A stretch of 64,000 bases of DNA from Rhexocercosporidium sp. MPI-PUGE-AT-0058 (GCA_020746875.1 JAGTJL010000012.1:682001-746000); one strand, 5' to 3'. Positions 38,143 to 52,346 are shown, numbered from the stretch's first letter. Program-made: numbers and translations. Notes: a model not told the origin generated them from the letters alone.

Positions 38143-40173
38143 GATTGGAACCGTCAATCTTCAATGGGAGTGAAGAGTGGTGGGCACAAAACACATGCAG
38201 TGAATGTGAAGTGGGAGGACTTTCGTCTGAATCGTCTTTTGGAGGCTGCTGAGCTCTCCCAAACTTTTTTGGAGGACCGAGTGATACAGCGGAGAAGAGA
38301 TGATCCGGTCCGTCCGCCAGAACCAAGCGAGATGGAGTCAATACAAATGATAGCGATTTCTACTTTGAAAGAATGAGCCAAACATGAATGAATCAGGCAG
38401 TTAAAACCACACTCATGGTAGTTGTTTTGGACACTGAAATGGTCACTTTTAGAAATTTATAGTAAGATTTAACTTGTTCTTCTGATTGAAGTGTTGTCTC
38501 GTAAGTCTGGTTCTGTTCAGTATGGAAGCTCCTTTCCAGTTTCCTGAAGGATAGCACAGCTGCTCTGATCGCATTCCGCTGCTAGAAGGGAGTACATATT
38601 GTATGAAAGCACTCTTCACACTGGTTTTGTTAGCAATACTCGAGATTCTCTCCCTAGCCTTTAAAATTGGGCATGATAAACTTTGTGTAACTCTGAGCGT
38701 ACTCGCTTCATCCTGCTACTTCTGTCACCGATGCAAGTTCGAAGACCTTCTCAATTCAGATGCAAACACAAAGACGATAGTCTGTACCAGTTTAATTTAC
38801 GTGGACCGTTTCTTCAAGCTCGTCAAAAAGGTCCCCCAGAATCCACACTGAGTTCCTCTGATACTGCAGACGCAGCATGCCAATGAACCTTTGATGCCAG
38901 GGACCAATTGCATTTCTCATCCAGAGACACAAAAGTACAAATACCGTGCTACTGAGGCCATTGACCGCAGGGTGAAGTGGCCAAGTATCGTCCATGCGGG
39001 ACTGGCTCTTCTTGGGTTCATCTGTCCACGACGACGACGACGACGACGTGGGACAGCTGCATGACGACGGATGCCGTGTTTTCCCCTCTGGTTACCGTTC
39101 TCGCTTTTTGACCCCTCCTTTGACATGGCACCGGCTGCAATATCATGCAACTCTTGGTATCCTTTCATCACATCTTCGGTCCGGTACAACAACGATCATG
39201 CTGGATGTGTTCAAACCTGGCGAAATCATTCGGATCCATTTATCGGCGGCCACTCTGATCCCTCCGCGCCATGGAAATGACATGACAACCGGGGAAGAAG
39301 GGAAAGCCCTGAATGCTGGAAAAAGGGGTTGCGCCTTGCCGCACAGACACAGCTGCCCTAGTCCCGTTTTGAAACTTGGGAAGCATTTGATACCCCAGGA
39401 GGAGAGAAAAGGAAGAAAAGTTCAACAAAAGAGATTCCACTCGTTCTTGGATTAGGCCACAGAGAATGATGTGTTCTGTTGCACTGCTGAAACGGGCCTC
39501 TACTTTACTTCTTTACTACCACACAGCAGAGCACTAGCAGCTGAGAGGAGAGGAGAGGAGAGGAGAGGTGAGGTGAGGTGAGGTGAGGGGCAGTCCTGAT
39601 TGTCGACGATAGAGAGCAGTGTGACAGAAGCCCCTTTTCCACGTGGTGCAGAACTCCTGTCCGTCTTTATCACAAACCGGGCCGCAGGCAGCGTTGCATG
39701 GATAAGTAACTTGCAGTACTTGTGACATGCATACCTCTTGACGCCCCGGAATTTGTATAAAGTGCTAGAAACAAGGAGACAGCCTGCCAAAAGTTCGAAA
39801 GGTTGTTTTCCTCCGAGCCTAAGTTGGCCCGTGTTTACAGTAATTACAGCCCTGGCTCGCTACCTAGCGCCAACAGTCAATATTGTGGGCTGCCCGCTGC
39901 CCTGCCTTGCCTTGCATTGCCTCTTCCTCGACCTCCCCCTTCACATCTCCCCCAACTGCGATACAGAGAAGACCTTGCAACATCCTCCAGATACCTCACC
40001 GTGATTCGTAGTCTGCCGACTGCCACAGCTGGAGAGCCAGAGGTACTAGACCCCGACTGGCAAGGCGGTGTGTAGCTGGACGTGGAGAAGTCTAGTTTCG
40101 ATCTGTTCGAGCCCAACGCACACGACTCTTTGAAACACCTCTTCACCGTTCCGGATTCTAGTCGGACTGCAAG
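38143..40173. promoter_or_regulatory. Long divergent region between TIM54 and cot-1
   Basis: 2.0 kb. Contains a CGA/ACG trinucleotide run at about 39028-39048, a compound pentanucleotide repeat at 39543-39590 and a CACGTG at 39640-39645. Several upstream ATGs with short frames (from 39738, 39803) precede the kinase start, so a long leader with uORFs is plausible. An 82-codon frame at 38603-38851 starts with a signal-like hydrophobic stretch but matches no family I know. Confidence 0.4.
39543..39590. repeat. Compound pentanucleotide microsatellite
   Basis: About five GAGGA units followed by about four GAGGT units. A purine-rich run of this kind in a promoter region may form unusual DNA structure. 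Visible directly in sequence. Confidence 0.85.
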
Positions 40174-42293
<2,120 letters not shown>

Positions 42294-42746
42294 TACTTGT
42301 TATGGCTAATACTAGTCAGGAACGATATCCATAATTCTGTTCTAGTTCATGATGGGCTTCCAAGGTTACACTCATAGGTGTCAAATTCTATCCTTCTCAC
42401 ATCATCGCTCTCCGACCAAGCGATCTTTTCTCGGATACCATTTGGGCGCGTCGCCATTCTCAAATCAGACCTGTAGATGGTTGACCGTCATGATATGATA
42501 CGTGGGATGATCATATGCGCACATAACTGCGAATCGCAAGGGCGAGCATTTCTTGCATGATTCTTCAAAGAGCTTGATTTGCATTTTAGGGCGCAGGTCT
42601 TAGATTTAACGCATGCGCTATATGTAGCAGAGCCCCATCACAATACAATGGATAAAATCTCTAGCGATCATGTGAAGTCTTCTCGTGAAGTAAACCTAAC
42701 TAGCCATTAACCCCGGAACTCCATGCATTAACAACCCATCCAACCT
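42294..42746. other. Convergent 3' spacer
   Basis: 3' UTRs of cot-1 and SF3A2. Nothing else recognised. Confidence 0.45.
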
Positions 42747-43481
42747 TCATCGCCTTGGAAGTCCCGATGGAGCCAAACCCGGAACACCACTGTATCTCTC
42801 CTCTCTCTCCGTCTTGAACATGACCTGAACCCAGAACTCCTTCAAATCCGGATCCCACCACGTATAGTACCTATCATTCGTACGATCCACCTCTCGCGCC
42901 TGCAGCTTGAAGCCACAAGTCTCGTACGGCTCCGCAGCAACCAACATGTACTGAAAGTTTTTGTCGGGAGGATCATCAACCTTCTGCTCAAAAGCACTCA
43001 TGAACCTAACCTTTGGCGTAACATCAGGCGCAATCTCAGGATACTGCAGCTGGAACACCAAACCCTGCTGCCTCGTAACTGGATCCCTCGTCTTCGTGAT
43101 CTTATAGCCTGGCCGCCCAATCTTCACCACGTTCCTCTTGACTGCGACCTGTGCGCCCACCATCCCAATTGGCATGCCCGTGACGGGATCCAGGCCTTGT
43201 CGTCCCTCCTTCTGCTCCTTCGCTGCGCGGCGCGCCAAGTTGGTTTGATGCTTGCGGCCCTGCGTGTGAGCGAGGTAGGAACCGTCATTCTGATGAACTG
43301 TGAGGCAGAGACGACATTCGAAGGATCCGACGTGGTTCTTGAAGAAGTAGGGGTCCTTGTCGAGGTCGATGGTCTCGAGGGCGAGTTTGCGCAGACGTTC
43401 GCGACGGTCGGCATTGGTTGCCGAGGTTGATGCCACGCCTCCACCGCCGAATTTCGAACCTGCACGGTTCTGGTAATCCAT
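42747..43481 (-). CDS. Splicing factor 3A subunit 2 (SF3A2/Prp11)
   Basis: Intronless, 244 residues from the ATG at 43481. The frame is open further upstream, but the start MDYQNRAGSKFGGGGVAS is characteristic of the family. A matrin/U1-type zinc finger reads CRLCLTVHQNDGSYLAHTQ with the His pair in GRKHQTN. The C-terminal half has VKIGRPGYKITK and YETCGFKLQAREVDR, ending in a short tail. It is part of the U2 snRNP SF3a complex that helps recognise the branch point. The divergent 217-base spacer is shared with TBCE. Confidence 0.95.
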   Translation of the reverse strand: MDYQNRAGSKFGGGGVASTSATNADRRERLRKLALETIDLDKDPYFFKNHVGSFECRLCLTVHQNDGSYLAHTQGRKHQTNLARRAAKEQKEGRQGLDPVTGMPIGMVGAQVAVKRNVVKIGRPGYKITKTRDPVTRQQGLVFQLQYPEIAPDVTPKVRFMSAFEQKVDDPPDKNFQYMLVAAEPYETCGFKLQAREVDRTNDRYYTWWDPDLKEFWVQVMFKTEREERYSGVPGLAPSGLPRR

Positions 43482-43698
43482 GTTGGTGGGAGTTGGATGG
43501 TGTTGTGTTGTGGAGGAATGGTGTTCGTGAGTCGAGGTTGGCGGGAGCTCGAGGTGTTGAGAAAAAGTGAGCTCGGCTGCAGCCGTTCTCAGCCTTTTCC
43601 CAAGGCTGCAATTCTGCCACTCATCAGCTCCCCTTTCAATTTCGGACGACAACAACAACAACCAAGACACTTTCAAAAAGCCTGATTTCCTTGCGGAT
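43482..43698. promoter_or_regulatory. Bidirectional promoter, SF3A2 and TBCE
   Basis: 217 bases separate two divergent start codons. No specific site recognised; shared control is inferred from the spacing. Confidence 0.5.
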
Positions 43699-45635
43699 AT
43701 GTCGTCCGCATATTATGTAGGTAAGACGATCACAAATAACTTAGACTGTGGTTTCCTTAAAACATCACATCTATTCCTCAAGGGTACATTCATGCTATCC
43801 AGCTTCGAAGACTAACATGAAACAGGGAAACGATTGTCTTTCAAAGGACGATTATGTACAGTCCGCTACATAGGCCAAGTGGAAGGTACAAATTCAGAGA
43901 AAGAGTATCTCGGAGTCGAATGGGATGACTTGAAAGGCAAACACGATGGTATCCATCAAGGCAAAAGATATTTCACATGTAGGTCCTCTCATGGTCAACA
44001 AACATGCTCCATTACTGGTCATTATTTCTAAAAGCATTTTAGGTGCAAGTCCATCGTCAACTGCTGCATCTTTCATCCTTTCATCATCTCGTACTCCCGA
44101 CGCAGAGCAATCTTTCGTTGACGCGGTGAGAGAGAAATATTGCACGCCCGCAACGACAGATGATTCAGGCGAGATCATCATCTCTGGCAAAACAGTCGAG
44201 GAAGTAGGCTTTGACAAGATCAGAGCGCAGCAAGCTCGACTTCATGAATTGAAAATAGTCTTGGTCGATGGCCAACGGGTCAGTCTTGCCGAGCGCACTC
44301 CATCAGAGATCCGGACCGTGTGCCCGAAAATCGAAGAGCTAGATCTGAGCAGGAATCTTTTCGATAACATCGCCGAAGTAGCAAGGATTTGTATTGAACT
44401 TGAGAGCTTGAAGAGTTTGAGACTGAAGTAGGTCCTCACAAGGTTACACGGGAGTGTACTCGACTAATGATTATAGTGGAAATCGACTCTCAGATGTTTT
44501 CGAGGATTCTCATCTAGTAATAGACAAGGCACATGTATCTGCATTTTCAAAAGTCTCTGATCTGTCAATGGATGAAATGTTACTCGATTGGGCATCAGTC
44601 ATCGGTGTTGTTGCCCAATTCCAGCAACTCAAGACCCTCGAGGTTTCGATGAATGGCTTCAGGACACTGAACGAGCCTTTGCAGGTGGAAAGACTAACAT
44701 CCTTGACTCTGGAATTCAACGCATTTCAGTCCCTCGCAGATGTAGTTGTACTAAGAACTCTGAACTCGCTCGAGGTCTTACGATTAAAGGGGAATAGAAT
44801 CTCAAAAATCGACGAAGAACCATATGAACTCTCTAAACTGCCCTCCTTTGGGAAGCAACTATGTTATGTCGATATATCATACAATGCGGTCTCAGAATGG
44901 AAGTTCGTCAACGACTTAGACCACATCTTCCCTGGCATGACAGCCCTCCGTTTGGCGAACAACCCAATCTACAGGACCAGCAAAGATCCAGGCTCCTTCA
45001 CGAGTATGGACGATTCCTACATGCTCACATTGGCACGAATCCGAAAATTGGACACGTTGAACTTCAGCAAGATCACAGCTGCAGATCGCACAAATTCGGA
45101 AATGTTCTACGTGTCTAAAATCGCCAAAGAGATCTCCGAGGCACCGGAGAGTAAAGAGCGGGAGATCATCTCTAGACACCCTCGGTACGCAGAGCTTTGC
45201 GAGAAACATGGCGCTCCTCTAATCGCCAGGAAGGAAGCAGGAGCTTCTACACCCGATTACATGGAAGGTCGCTTGATCAAGTTTACATTCTACTTCCCGC
45301 CAAACAATCTAGAAGGTCAGACGGAGGAAATCAAGATAGAGAGGAAGATTCCCAAGTCGTTTGATGTATATCGAGTCAAGGGGCTGGTGGGGAAGATGTT
45401 CGGCGTGCGGCCGCTCTCGATACGTTTGATCTGGGAGACGGGAGAGTGGGATCCTGTGGCTGGGTATGAGGAGTGGGAGAGTGAGGATGAAGACGAGGAG
45501 ATTGATGAGGAAACTGCTACGATGAGGGAGATGGGTAAGTGGGTGAAGCGGGAGGTGGAGATTGAGGATTGCACGAGACCGGTAGGAAATTTGGTTGATG
45601 GTGAGGAGGCAACTTTGAGGTTAGAGATGAGATGA
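43699..45635 (+). CDS. Tubulin-specific chaperone E (TBCE/Alp21/Pac2)
   Basis: Exons 43699-43720, 43826-43978, 44043-44427 and 44477-45635 give 572 residues. Domain order is diagnostic. A CAP-Gly domain comes first (YIGQVEGTNSEKEYLGVEWDD...GKHDGIHQGKRYF). Leucine-rich repeats follow (IEELDLSRNLF, LRLNGNRLSDV, LEVLRLKGNRIS, DISYNAVSEW). Last is a ubiquitin-like domain with GMFGVRP-like sequence and EWDPVAGYEEWE. It helps alpha-tubulin fold and pair with beta-tubulin. The acidic EDEDEEIDEE loop lies within the Ubl. The 22-base first exon (MSSAYYVG) is short but in phase. Confidence 0.94.
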
Positions 45636-46007
45636 GAATAGTTGAGATGAATGATACCCCAGACCACGCTTTGTCTTTCTTTTCTGTTTGAATGTGTTAA
45701 CACTGGCTTGTTCCTCAGGTGAGGGTGGACAATCAAGTGTGTTTGTCCACCGATATATTAATAGAGCGGCTCTGGAAGCGAGTTTGCCTGGCGGTAAACA
45801 ATCGAGCGAGTGCCGAATTGTCAACCTCCTGGTTTGCAAACGGTCCAACCAAGCGGTACTAAGGCTCAATATCTATATAAACACGTCAATTTCGACAATC
45901 TTAAGCCATTAACTCCCAAACCCATTATCAGAGAGCAGGTCTCTCTACCGCAACCCTCTAGTCAAGTTGACCAAGACCTCTATTCCACCCCTCCCCAATC
46001 AAACAAA
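45636..46007. other. Spacer, promoter of the CCCH gene
   Basis: Tandem genes on the plus strand; a CT-rich, CCCC-rich leader lies just before the ATG at 46008. Nothing else recognised. Confidence 0.4.
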
Positions 46008-47151
46008 ATGCACCCCCATGCCATCCCCCCAAACCAGAAAGGCAAGCCCTGGCCCGCCTACTTCCTCGTCCGCACAACAGGCGAAGTAGTACCTCTCATC
46101 GCCGTGGACGAGCTACCTCCCGGAACGGAGCTCGTTGGTGTTCCTCGCTCGCTTGACTTGGAGGATACGATTGGAATGTTGAACTTGGGTTTGCAAAGGG
46201 GCAGTGGTGCATTCTACCAGACTGTAGGTGCTGAGGGGAAGGGGAAGGTTGAGGGTGCTGGGAAGGCTGTGTGAGTATTCAGTAATCCCTAATTGAAATT
46301 TGTGGAAGTGAAAGCTAATTCTTTACAGCAAACCAGTAGCTGAACCCCCGAGCTCAGCACCAGCGCGTACTGTACAGCAGTCTAGCACTACACCAAACAG
46401 TACACCTCCCTCGACTCCAAAAGTAAGGATACCTTCGACATCCGTCTCCCAATCCACCAATACCACCACCCAGCAAATCCAAAACCAAGCTCAACCACAA
46501 CCACACCCCCAAACCCAAGTCTGCCGCCACTGGTGCCACCACGGTATCTGCAAATGGGGCCAGCAATGCCGCTACCGACACATCATGCCCATGAGCACAT
46601 CAGGCCTGCAAGAAGTAGGACTCATTGACTGGCCGTTATGGTTCCGACGCATGAACCCGGGGTATTTCGTTGCTGAGGCTGTGACTTTGAACGGAGGTGT
46701 GAATAGCGCGGGGAGGATTGGAGGGGGTGGGAGGGGAAGGAGAGGAGCGAGAGTGATCGGGTGTGCGAGTACGGAGGGGAATGGGGGGGCTTGTTGTGGG
46801 GTTTTGCACGGTCCGGGTGGTGCAGTTGGTGGGAGGAGGGAGAGGGTTAGGGGTGAGAGGGTTGTTGGGAGGGAGGGGGAGAGGGGTGCTGGGAGAGTAT
46901 TGAGAAGCGAGGAATTGGGAGAGCAGATTATTGCCCGGTTGAGGGGTATGAGTAAGGAGCATGCTGCTGCGAAGGAGAAGGTTGTAGAGAAGGTGGGTGA
47001 GAGGTTGAGTAGTAGCTCGTTGGTTGAGAGGGCTGCGGCAAGGGATACGAAGAGCTGGGAGGATGAGAGTGATGATGATAGCGATGTAGAAAGTGAGGGT
47101 AGTCTTGATGAGAAGGAGGAGCTTGGGAAGGGGAAGCTGGTTGATGTCTAG
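46008..47151 (+). CDS. CCCH zinc-finger protein, likely RNA-binding
   Basis: Exons 46008-46270 and 46329-47151 give 361 residues. The N-terminus (PWPAYFLVRTTGEVVPLIAVDELP) is a fungal-specific domain followed by a Ser/Thr/Gln-rich linker. One finger reads CRHWCHHGICKWGQQCRYRH, a C-X8-C-X5-C-X3-H pattern if the last three Cys and His pair with the first Cys. After it comes LIDWPLWFRRMNP, a Gly/Arg-rich stretch (GGGGRGRRGARV) and an acidic C-terminus (DESDDDSDVE). CCCH plus RGG-like sequence suggests mRNA binding. Function is not known to me. Confidence 0.82.
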
Positions 47152-47446
47152 GCTGTCGACTGGTGAGACCAGAGAACGTGGACATATTTGCTTGGTTGGC
47201 GGTCTATTTTCAGGAGTTAGTAAATTGGAAATTGGTTGTGAGCATTTGGGAATGTGAGAAGGTTTAGACTTGAAATCATCTCTATTGAGAAATGGCCCAT
47301 ATTAGATAGGCACTGCAGATAGATTTTAGCTCCCAGAATGCGCCTTGAACCCACCCCGCTCTGGATGTTTTTCATCGCTAAGCAACGCCAATATCAATAA
47401 CTCCCTTCCAACCATGAACCCGCTCCCATACAAGTCATAAGTTGTA
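47152..47446. other. Convergent 3' spacer
   Basis: 3' UTRs only; just under 300 bases. Confidence 0.4.
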
Positions 47447-48632
47447 CTAATCCTGACGCATACCAGCAAGCACCTCAGCGGCATCTCTCGTATTCTCAAC
47501 TGAACGAATCATAGGGCTGGGGGAAGAGGCTGCGATCATGCCCTGAGGTGAACCGGCATTGCTCCCAGCTTGAAGAGCCGCCAACTTAATCGCCTCCGAA
47601 GTAGGTAGATTGACAGCGCCTTCTAGAACCAGTCTTCTCCTCTCGTGCCAGCTAGCCTCGCTATCCATGGTTTGCGACAGCAGAATCTCCTTTTCCTGCC
47701 ATTCCTTCTTCCGGAGCTCCTCCACCATCTCGGCCTGCTTCTTCAACGCCTCCCCTTCCTCTTCAGCCCACTCGATTTGTCTTCTCAGTAGGAAGAACAG
47801 GTTCTTCGAGCCCCTGGCTTCTTCTTCAGCGGTAAATGAAAGCTCAGCGGGGTATGAGGAGGTCCATCCTGGAGGACCGAGTGGGCCATGACCGTTTGTA
47901 GCACCGTTTGCGTACGCTGGTCCAGGAAGATGTCCTTCTGGCTGCACCTCTTTGACATTGGGCTTCAATCGCTGGTTTTTGTGTGCTGCTGACATTGACT
48001 TGGGGATCGGGTCTGAGGGACGCAGAGCCTCGGTCTCGTGGACGGTTCGGTGGTGTTTGGCTAGGGCATCTGAACGTGTGAAGGCTCGATCACATTCTAT
48101 GCTACTAGTTAGTAGTGTTTGCATGCTCTTTGTCTAGATTCGTACCAGGTAATGTGCAGTAGAATGGCTTCTCCCTCGTATGGCTCCGCATGTGTGCCTT
48201 GAGTGCATATGCGCTCGCATGTGGCAATCCTTTCCTCGTACAATCAGACCATTCGCAAGTGTACTTCTTCCCCCGCGACTCAATATGTTCGTTATGAATG
48301 TGCTCCACGAGTTGGTCCATGTTTCCTTGATCCCCCGCCTTGCAATGCGACCAGGTACAGATAGTGACTTGTTCATGGACATCGTCGTCATCCAACCGGC
48401 TGGCTGGAGACAGCGGTACCTCACCTTCACTATCTGAAGAGATTGACATGGCGTCGTCAAATTTGGGGAGTGCTGCTTTGTAGGATGCGTCTAATGTCTC
48501 TTCTATCTTCTGCTGCTTCTCGGGTGGTATGAATGGAGCTGTCCCTTGCTCTGGGTCAGAGGAGTCGTAGTCAAATTTGACCGACTCGATTGACGAGAGC
48601 GGCGAGCCTGGAGGGGAATCATCATCGTCCAT
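47447..48632 (-). CDS. C2H2 zinc-finger protein, INO80-complex Iec1-like
   Basis: Exons 48632-48146 and 48096-47447 give 378 residues. Start is the ATG giving MDDDDSPPGSPLSS. Three C2H2-type fingers lie at about residues 90-180: CTWSHCKAGDQGNMDQLVEH, CEWSDCTRKGLPHASAYALK and the join-spanning CTLPECDRAFTRSDALAKH. A coiled-coil helix follows (RRQIEWAEEEGEALKKQAEMV). Similar architecture occurs in the S. pombe INO80 subunit Iec1 and its ascomycete relatives. INO80 remodels nucleosomes at promoters and damage sites. The assignment is from layout, so a related transcription factor is possible. Confidence 0.68.
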
Positions 48633-49013
48633 TTTGGCGGCAGTATTCACCTTAGAGGACCCGTTCCCGAGCTGTGAACGGATGATGGTGTTCGAAGGTG
48701 CATGGATACATGATCGCGGCTCGGATAAACTACACGCCGATATTGAGGCTATAAAATTTCAAGAAATCCCTCCAGTCTTCTTCTCCAAGCAACTAACAAC
48801 CTCGAAACTAAGTACGTAAGTTCTCACATCTTTTCATTACGTCTACTTTGCTACGATGACAGACATTCTGCGATTCAGACCTGCAATTCCTGCGGGCATG
48901 TCGACCAACCAATACATTACACATTCTCTGAGCACTCAAAATATTCCCAGATACATTCAATTCATATCATTGATGCAAACGCTAACAGTTACTCGAATCT
49001 CAGATACTCTAGT
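48633..49013. other. Spacer and Iec1-like gene promoter
   Basis: No coding sequence recognised between the zinc-finger start and the reductase stop. Confidence 0.4.
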
Positions 49014-50110
49014 CTAACCCTCAACGTGAGCCATGCCATGCGAATCGTACCGATCACCAACGACGGAAAAGCTCGATAGTATCGAGTCAATAGCCTTCAA
49101 CTCCTCACCGCTCAACGTAACATCCTTCGAATTCTCCAATACACGGGATTCAGTAGTCGCGCCGGGAATAGGGATGAACTCAGGGTTGCCATCTTTCTTA
49201 GAGATGGACCGGATCCAAGCCAATGCGAGCTGAGCTGGTGTACAACCCTTCTGCTCTGCAATATTCTGCAGCGCTTTGACCAAGTCCATGTTCTTGTTGA
49301 AGTTCTCCGGCAAGAATCGAGGCATGCTTTTGCGAAGATCACCCTCTGGAATGTCTTCTGGGGATTTAATCTCCCCGGTGAGCATGCCACGGCCCATAGG
49401 TGAGTAGCTATTTTTCAGTTAGTGCGAGATAAGTGCCGTAGATAGAATAGAACATACGCAACAACCGGGATATTGTTTTCCGCACAAGCAGCTGCAACAC
49501 CATTGCTCAAGATATCCGTAGACCATAGAGAAAGCTCCACCTCAACAGCAACAATCTTCGTGACCTTCGCAGCTCTCCGTACGGAAGAAGCAGACACCTC
49601 GGAAAGTGCAATGCCCCCAATCTTGCCCGCCTTCACGTACTCCTCAAGTGCCTTCATCGTAGTCTCAATGGGCGTGTTCTGATCTACTCTCGCACACTCA
49701 AAGATATCAATACTCTTCTTCCCATCCAGTAACCTCAAACAATTCTCCACGGAAGTCTTGATGCCCTCTGGAGTGCCATCAGGTCTCATGTTGACCAGAC
49801 CTCCCTTGATGCTAAGAACGACTTTCTTGGCATCTGCGGGGTATTTGGTGAAGTACTTGTTCAGGAGCGTGAGGGAGTTTGATTCTGGTGTTCCGTAGAA
49901 TTCGCCTGCGTTCCAGAAATTGGCGCCGGCTTCGAGAGAAGCTCGGAGGGCTTTGAAAGATTGCTCTTCGGTGGGTGGCTGTTTGCGCCATGTCAAGCCT
50001 ATTATTCGTAGTTAGAGAGTGGGATCTTAAGTAAACAGTCTTCCTGACTTGAACTCACCCATGAGGCCGTATCCAATGGGACCGATTTCCTTTCCGACGA
50101 TTTGAGGCAT
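49014..50110 (-). CDS. Aldo/keto reductase, pyridoxal-reductase-like
   Basis: Exons 50110-50059, 49998-49458 and 49407-49014 give 328 residues. The start reads MPQIVGKEIGPIGYGLMGLTWR. AKR tetrad area: NFWNAGEFYG (Tyr), VVLSIKGG (Lys), DIFECARVDQNTPIE; the catalytic Asp of most AKRs (FDTA) is replaced here by NAGE-type sequence, as in S. pombe Plr1 relatives. The cofactor end has IPIPGATTESRVLENS. Plr1 reduces pyridoxal to pyridoxine with NADPH in the cytosol. The substrate here is inferred from family resemblance. Confidence 0.85.
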
Positions 50111-50789
50111 GTTTGCTGTAAAGTGTACGTTGTTGAGAAGAAGAAGAGGTTGGGTGTGATTTGAGATTGAATGTCTAATGGACTGAGATTGAGATTAGGA
50201 TTTAGAGGTATCTCTTATCCCTTATATCTTAAATTTCTTCAAGGAAGTAAGGACTACCCGCCTGCCCATATCCACCAGGATCTTTTCGAACAGATTACCG
50301 TACCTATCCATCTGCACTCATTCAGGGCTTCAGCGGGGTTAAAAAAGGCTATGACGACACTAGAGATACCCGTGATGCGGACTTAACGTTAAAGCTTATT
50401 CATGCTGTGACGCTCAATACCCTTCAAAAGAAGCAAGACAGTCATCTGAGTATTCTGTACATACAACTTAGCGTTAACTTTCCACGTTGCCATGTTCAAG
50501 TAGCCTCGCTAAAATCCGCGGTGTCTAAATCGTACTTTCAGGTCACTGAAGCTTGGTACTTCTAGCGCTTACATTATGTACCTTATCCTCCGCCTTTTAT
50601 CGACGTGGAAATAGATGCCACCCACGGAGATACCACAGCTGGAATTGTCATTTGTCCATTTCAGGATAGTGGTAAAACAAGGCCATCGAATTCATTTTGC
50701 CCCTCACTAACTCCAAAGTCCGCAGTCGAAAGTCAACAATAACCCCGCTTGCTATGAACCACTCTACATCACTTCAACTCATCTAGTAT
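50111..50789. other. Spacer, reductase promoter
   Basis: No gene recognised. A plus-strand frame at 50171-50386 has no family motifs. Confidence 0.4.
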
Positions 50790-51504
50790 CTAGATCGCCT
50801 TTCCCATTTGTCTCTTTTTCGCAGAGGCAGATTGCTTCGACGCAAATGGAAATCCACTCGTCCTCTTATCCGCACCCGTCTTCCTACTGATCCTGCCAGA
50901 TGTTGACGCGAACAGGATACACCACAATCCCACAGCAGCTAGACTACCCGATCCAATGGCTCCAAGCATGAAGGATGTCTGGGATGTGCCTGTGTAGCGG
51001 GCATAGCAGTAGAATGCTATAGCTGAGTGGTACGCGAAAGAAATCGACAAAGTTGGGAATGCGTAGGGCGCTTTCGGGTCTGATGCCTCGGTTGTGACGC
51101 CGGCGTTGGTGGCTGGAATGGTCAGTATACGTACGTTGTATTTCAAATATTCGCTTGAAGACTTACTGTCAGAGAGCGAAGATGTAAGAGGAACGGAGCC
51201 TGTCAATAGTACAATCATTGCGCCCAATGCCAACAAAGTCAACCCCAGAGAACGGGAGAAGTACTGCTCAAGAGCTGGGACTTGTTAGCTGGGAGACCAG
51301 AGAAGAATTCAAATAACATACGAGTTGCTTCCCTGACGTCGGGCGAGAGGAATGTAATTATTGTGGTAGGAGTAATGAGCAATGGAACAGCTTGGAGAGC
51401 AAGCCACGCCGCGGAACCGTAAGAGTAGGTGTAGTAGACCTGGTGAGGGTCAGTTTCTCTGCTCCTGAGAATGCTTGGTAGCTAATAGCAGTACTTACGT
51501 CCAT
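50790..51504 (-). CDS. Four-transmembrane protein, unknown function
   Basis: Proposed exons 51504-51499, 51439-51322, 51274-51167 and 51112-50790 give 184 residues. I do not recognise the family by name. Four hydrophobic segments are visible: ALQAVPLLITPTTIITF, LTLLALGAMIVLLTGSVPL, ISFAYHSAIAFYCYARY and SLAAVGLWCILF, followed by a basic C-terminus (KTGADKR, KKRQMGKAI). The first exon encodes only Met-Asp. The third intron (51113-51166) is 54 bases, open and a multiple of three, so it may also be retained, adding 18 residues. An endoplasmic or plasma membrane location is likely. Confidence 0.65.
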
Positions 51505-52346
51505 ATTGTGAGATTACTGTTTCAAAGACTATGAGTATGAAGGTGTTGAGATTGAAGAATTCTTGGTTTGTATTTGGGGTTCTGTTTTGTAGCTTTAGCT
51601 GGAGTGAGATTTCAGGTACGAGGAAGAACAGCTACGTCATCGCTAGAGCCGGCATATCCAGTCGAGTGAGGACTTGGTCCTTCGTATGACAAGACTCATT
51701 GAATCATATAAATGGGCCTCTCTGGTTTTGTAACTCATAGCTAATCGAAATTTCCAGAATGGAAATTTCACCTTCATTATGACTTTGAATTGTTGTGACT
51801 TACATATTGCGAGAGCCTTGTGAAACTTTAGTTGAAAACCCAATCTCTTCAGACTACATTAAGAGCCTTCCAAATTCAAACTTGCAAAGCGACACCCACG
51901 AACCATGCATGTCACGATCATATCAAGACTTACCTACATTTCTCTTCTTCAAACGCAAAGGGATGCCTGTGACAGAATCCCCATCTCCATCTCATCATCT
52001 CGATCTGTTCCCAAAGCAGCTAGAGCGGGGTACTTTTCAAGATCCCTGCAGTCAGTCTATCCCCATCCCGCCACCCACTAGAAGTTGAAGCATTTCCGAT
52101 CCGGTAATCGGGCTTCATTACCAACCCTGTCCACCCATTTACTTTTTCCTCCCCGTCAACATTTCAAGTTCACATCTCCGCGATTCCAAGGACGGGAGAA
52201 TCCACTGCTCCCTTCCTCCATCCTACATAAAGATCGTCTACGAGCAACATCGCGGCCAGGAACTTTTATACTACAGGAAAAAAAAAACTGCATCTCCAGA
52301 AAACCAGCGGGGCAACGCGATCACAGTTTGCTTGCTATTCTCCAAG
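51505..52346. other. Divergent spacer, membrane protein and NAR1
   Basis: 842 bases between two divergent starts. CT-rich tracts toward NAR1 look like promoter; a short A9 run lies at about 52279. Frames here lack motifs. Confidence 0.4.

Noticed and set aside
39028..39048. ACG run as a coding poly-Asp or poly-Arg tract
   Set aside because: Frames over it are short and lack motifs; treated as a simple repeat.
42747..43676. Longer SF3A2 start at 43676
   Set aside because: The extra 65 residues include low-complexity HHSSTTQHHP and overlap the TBCE promoter; the family begins MDYQNR at 43481.
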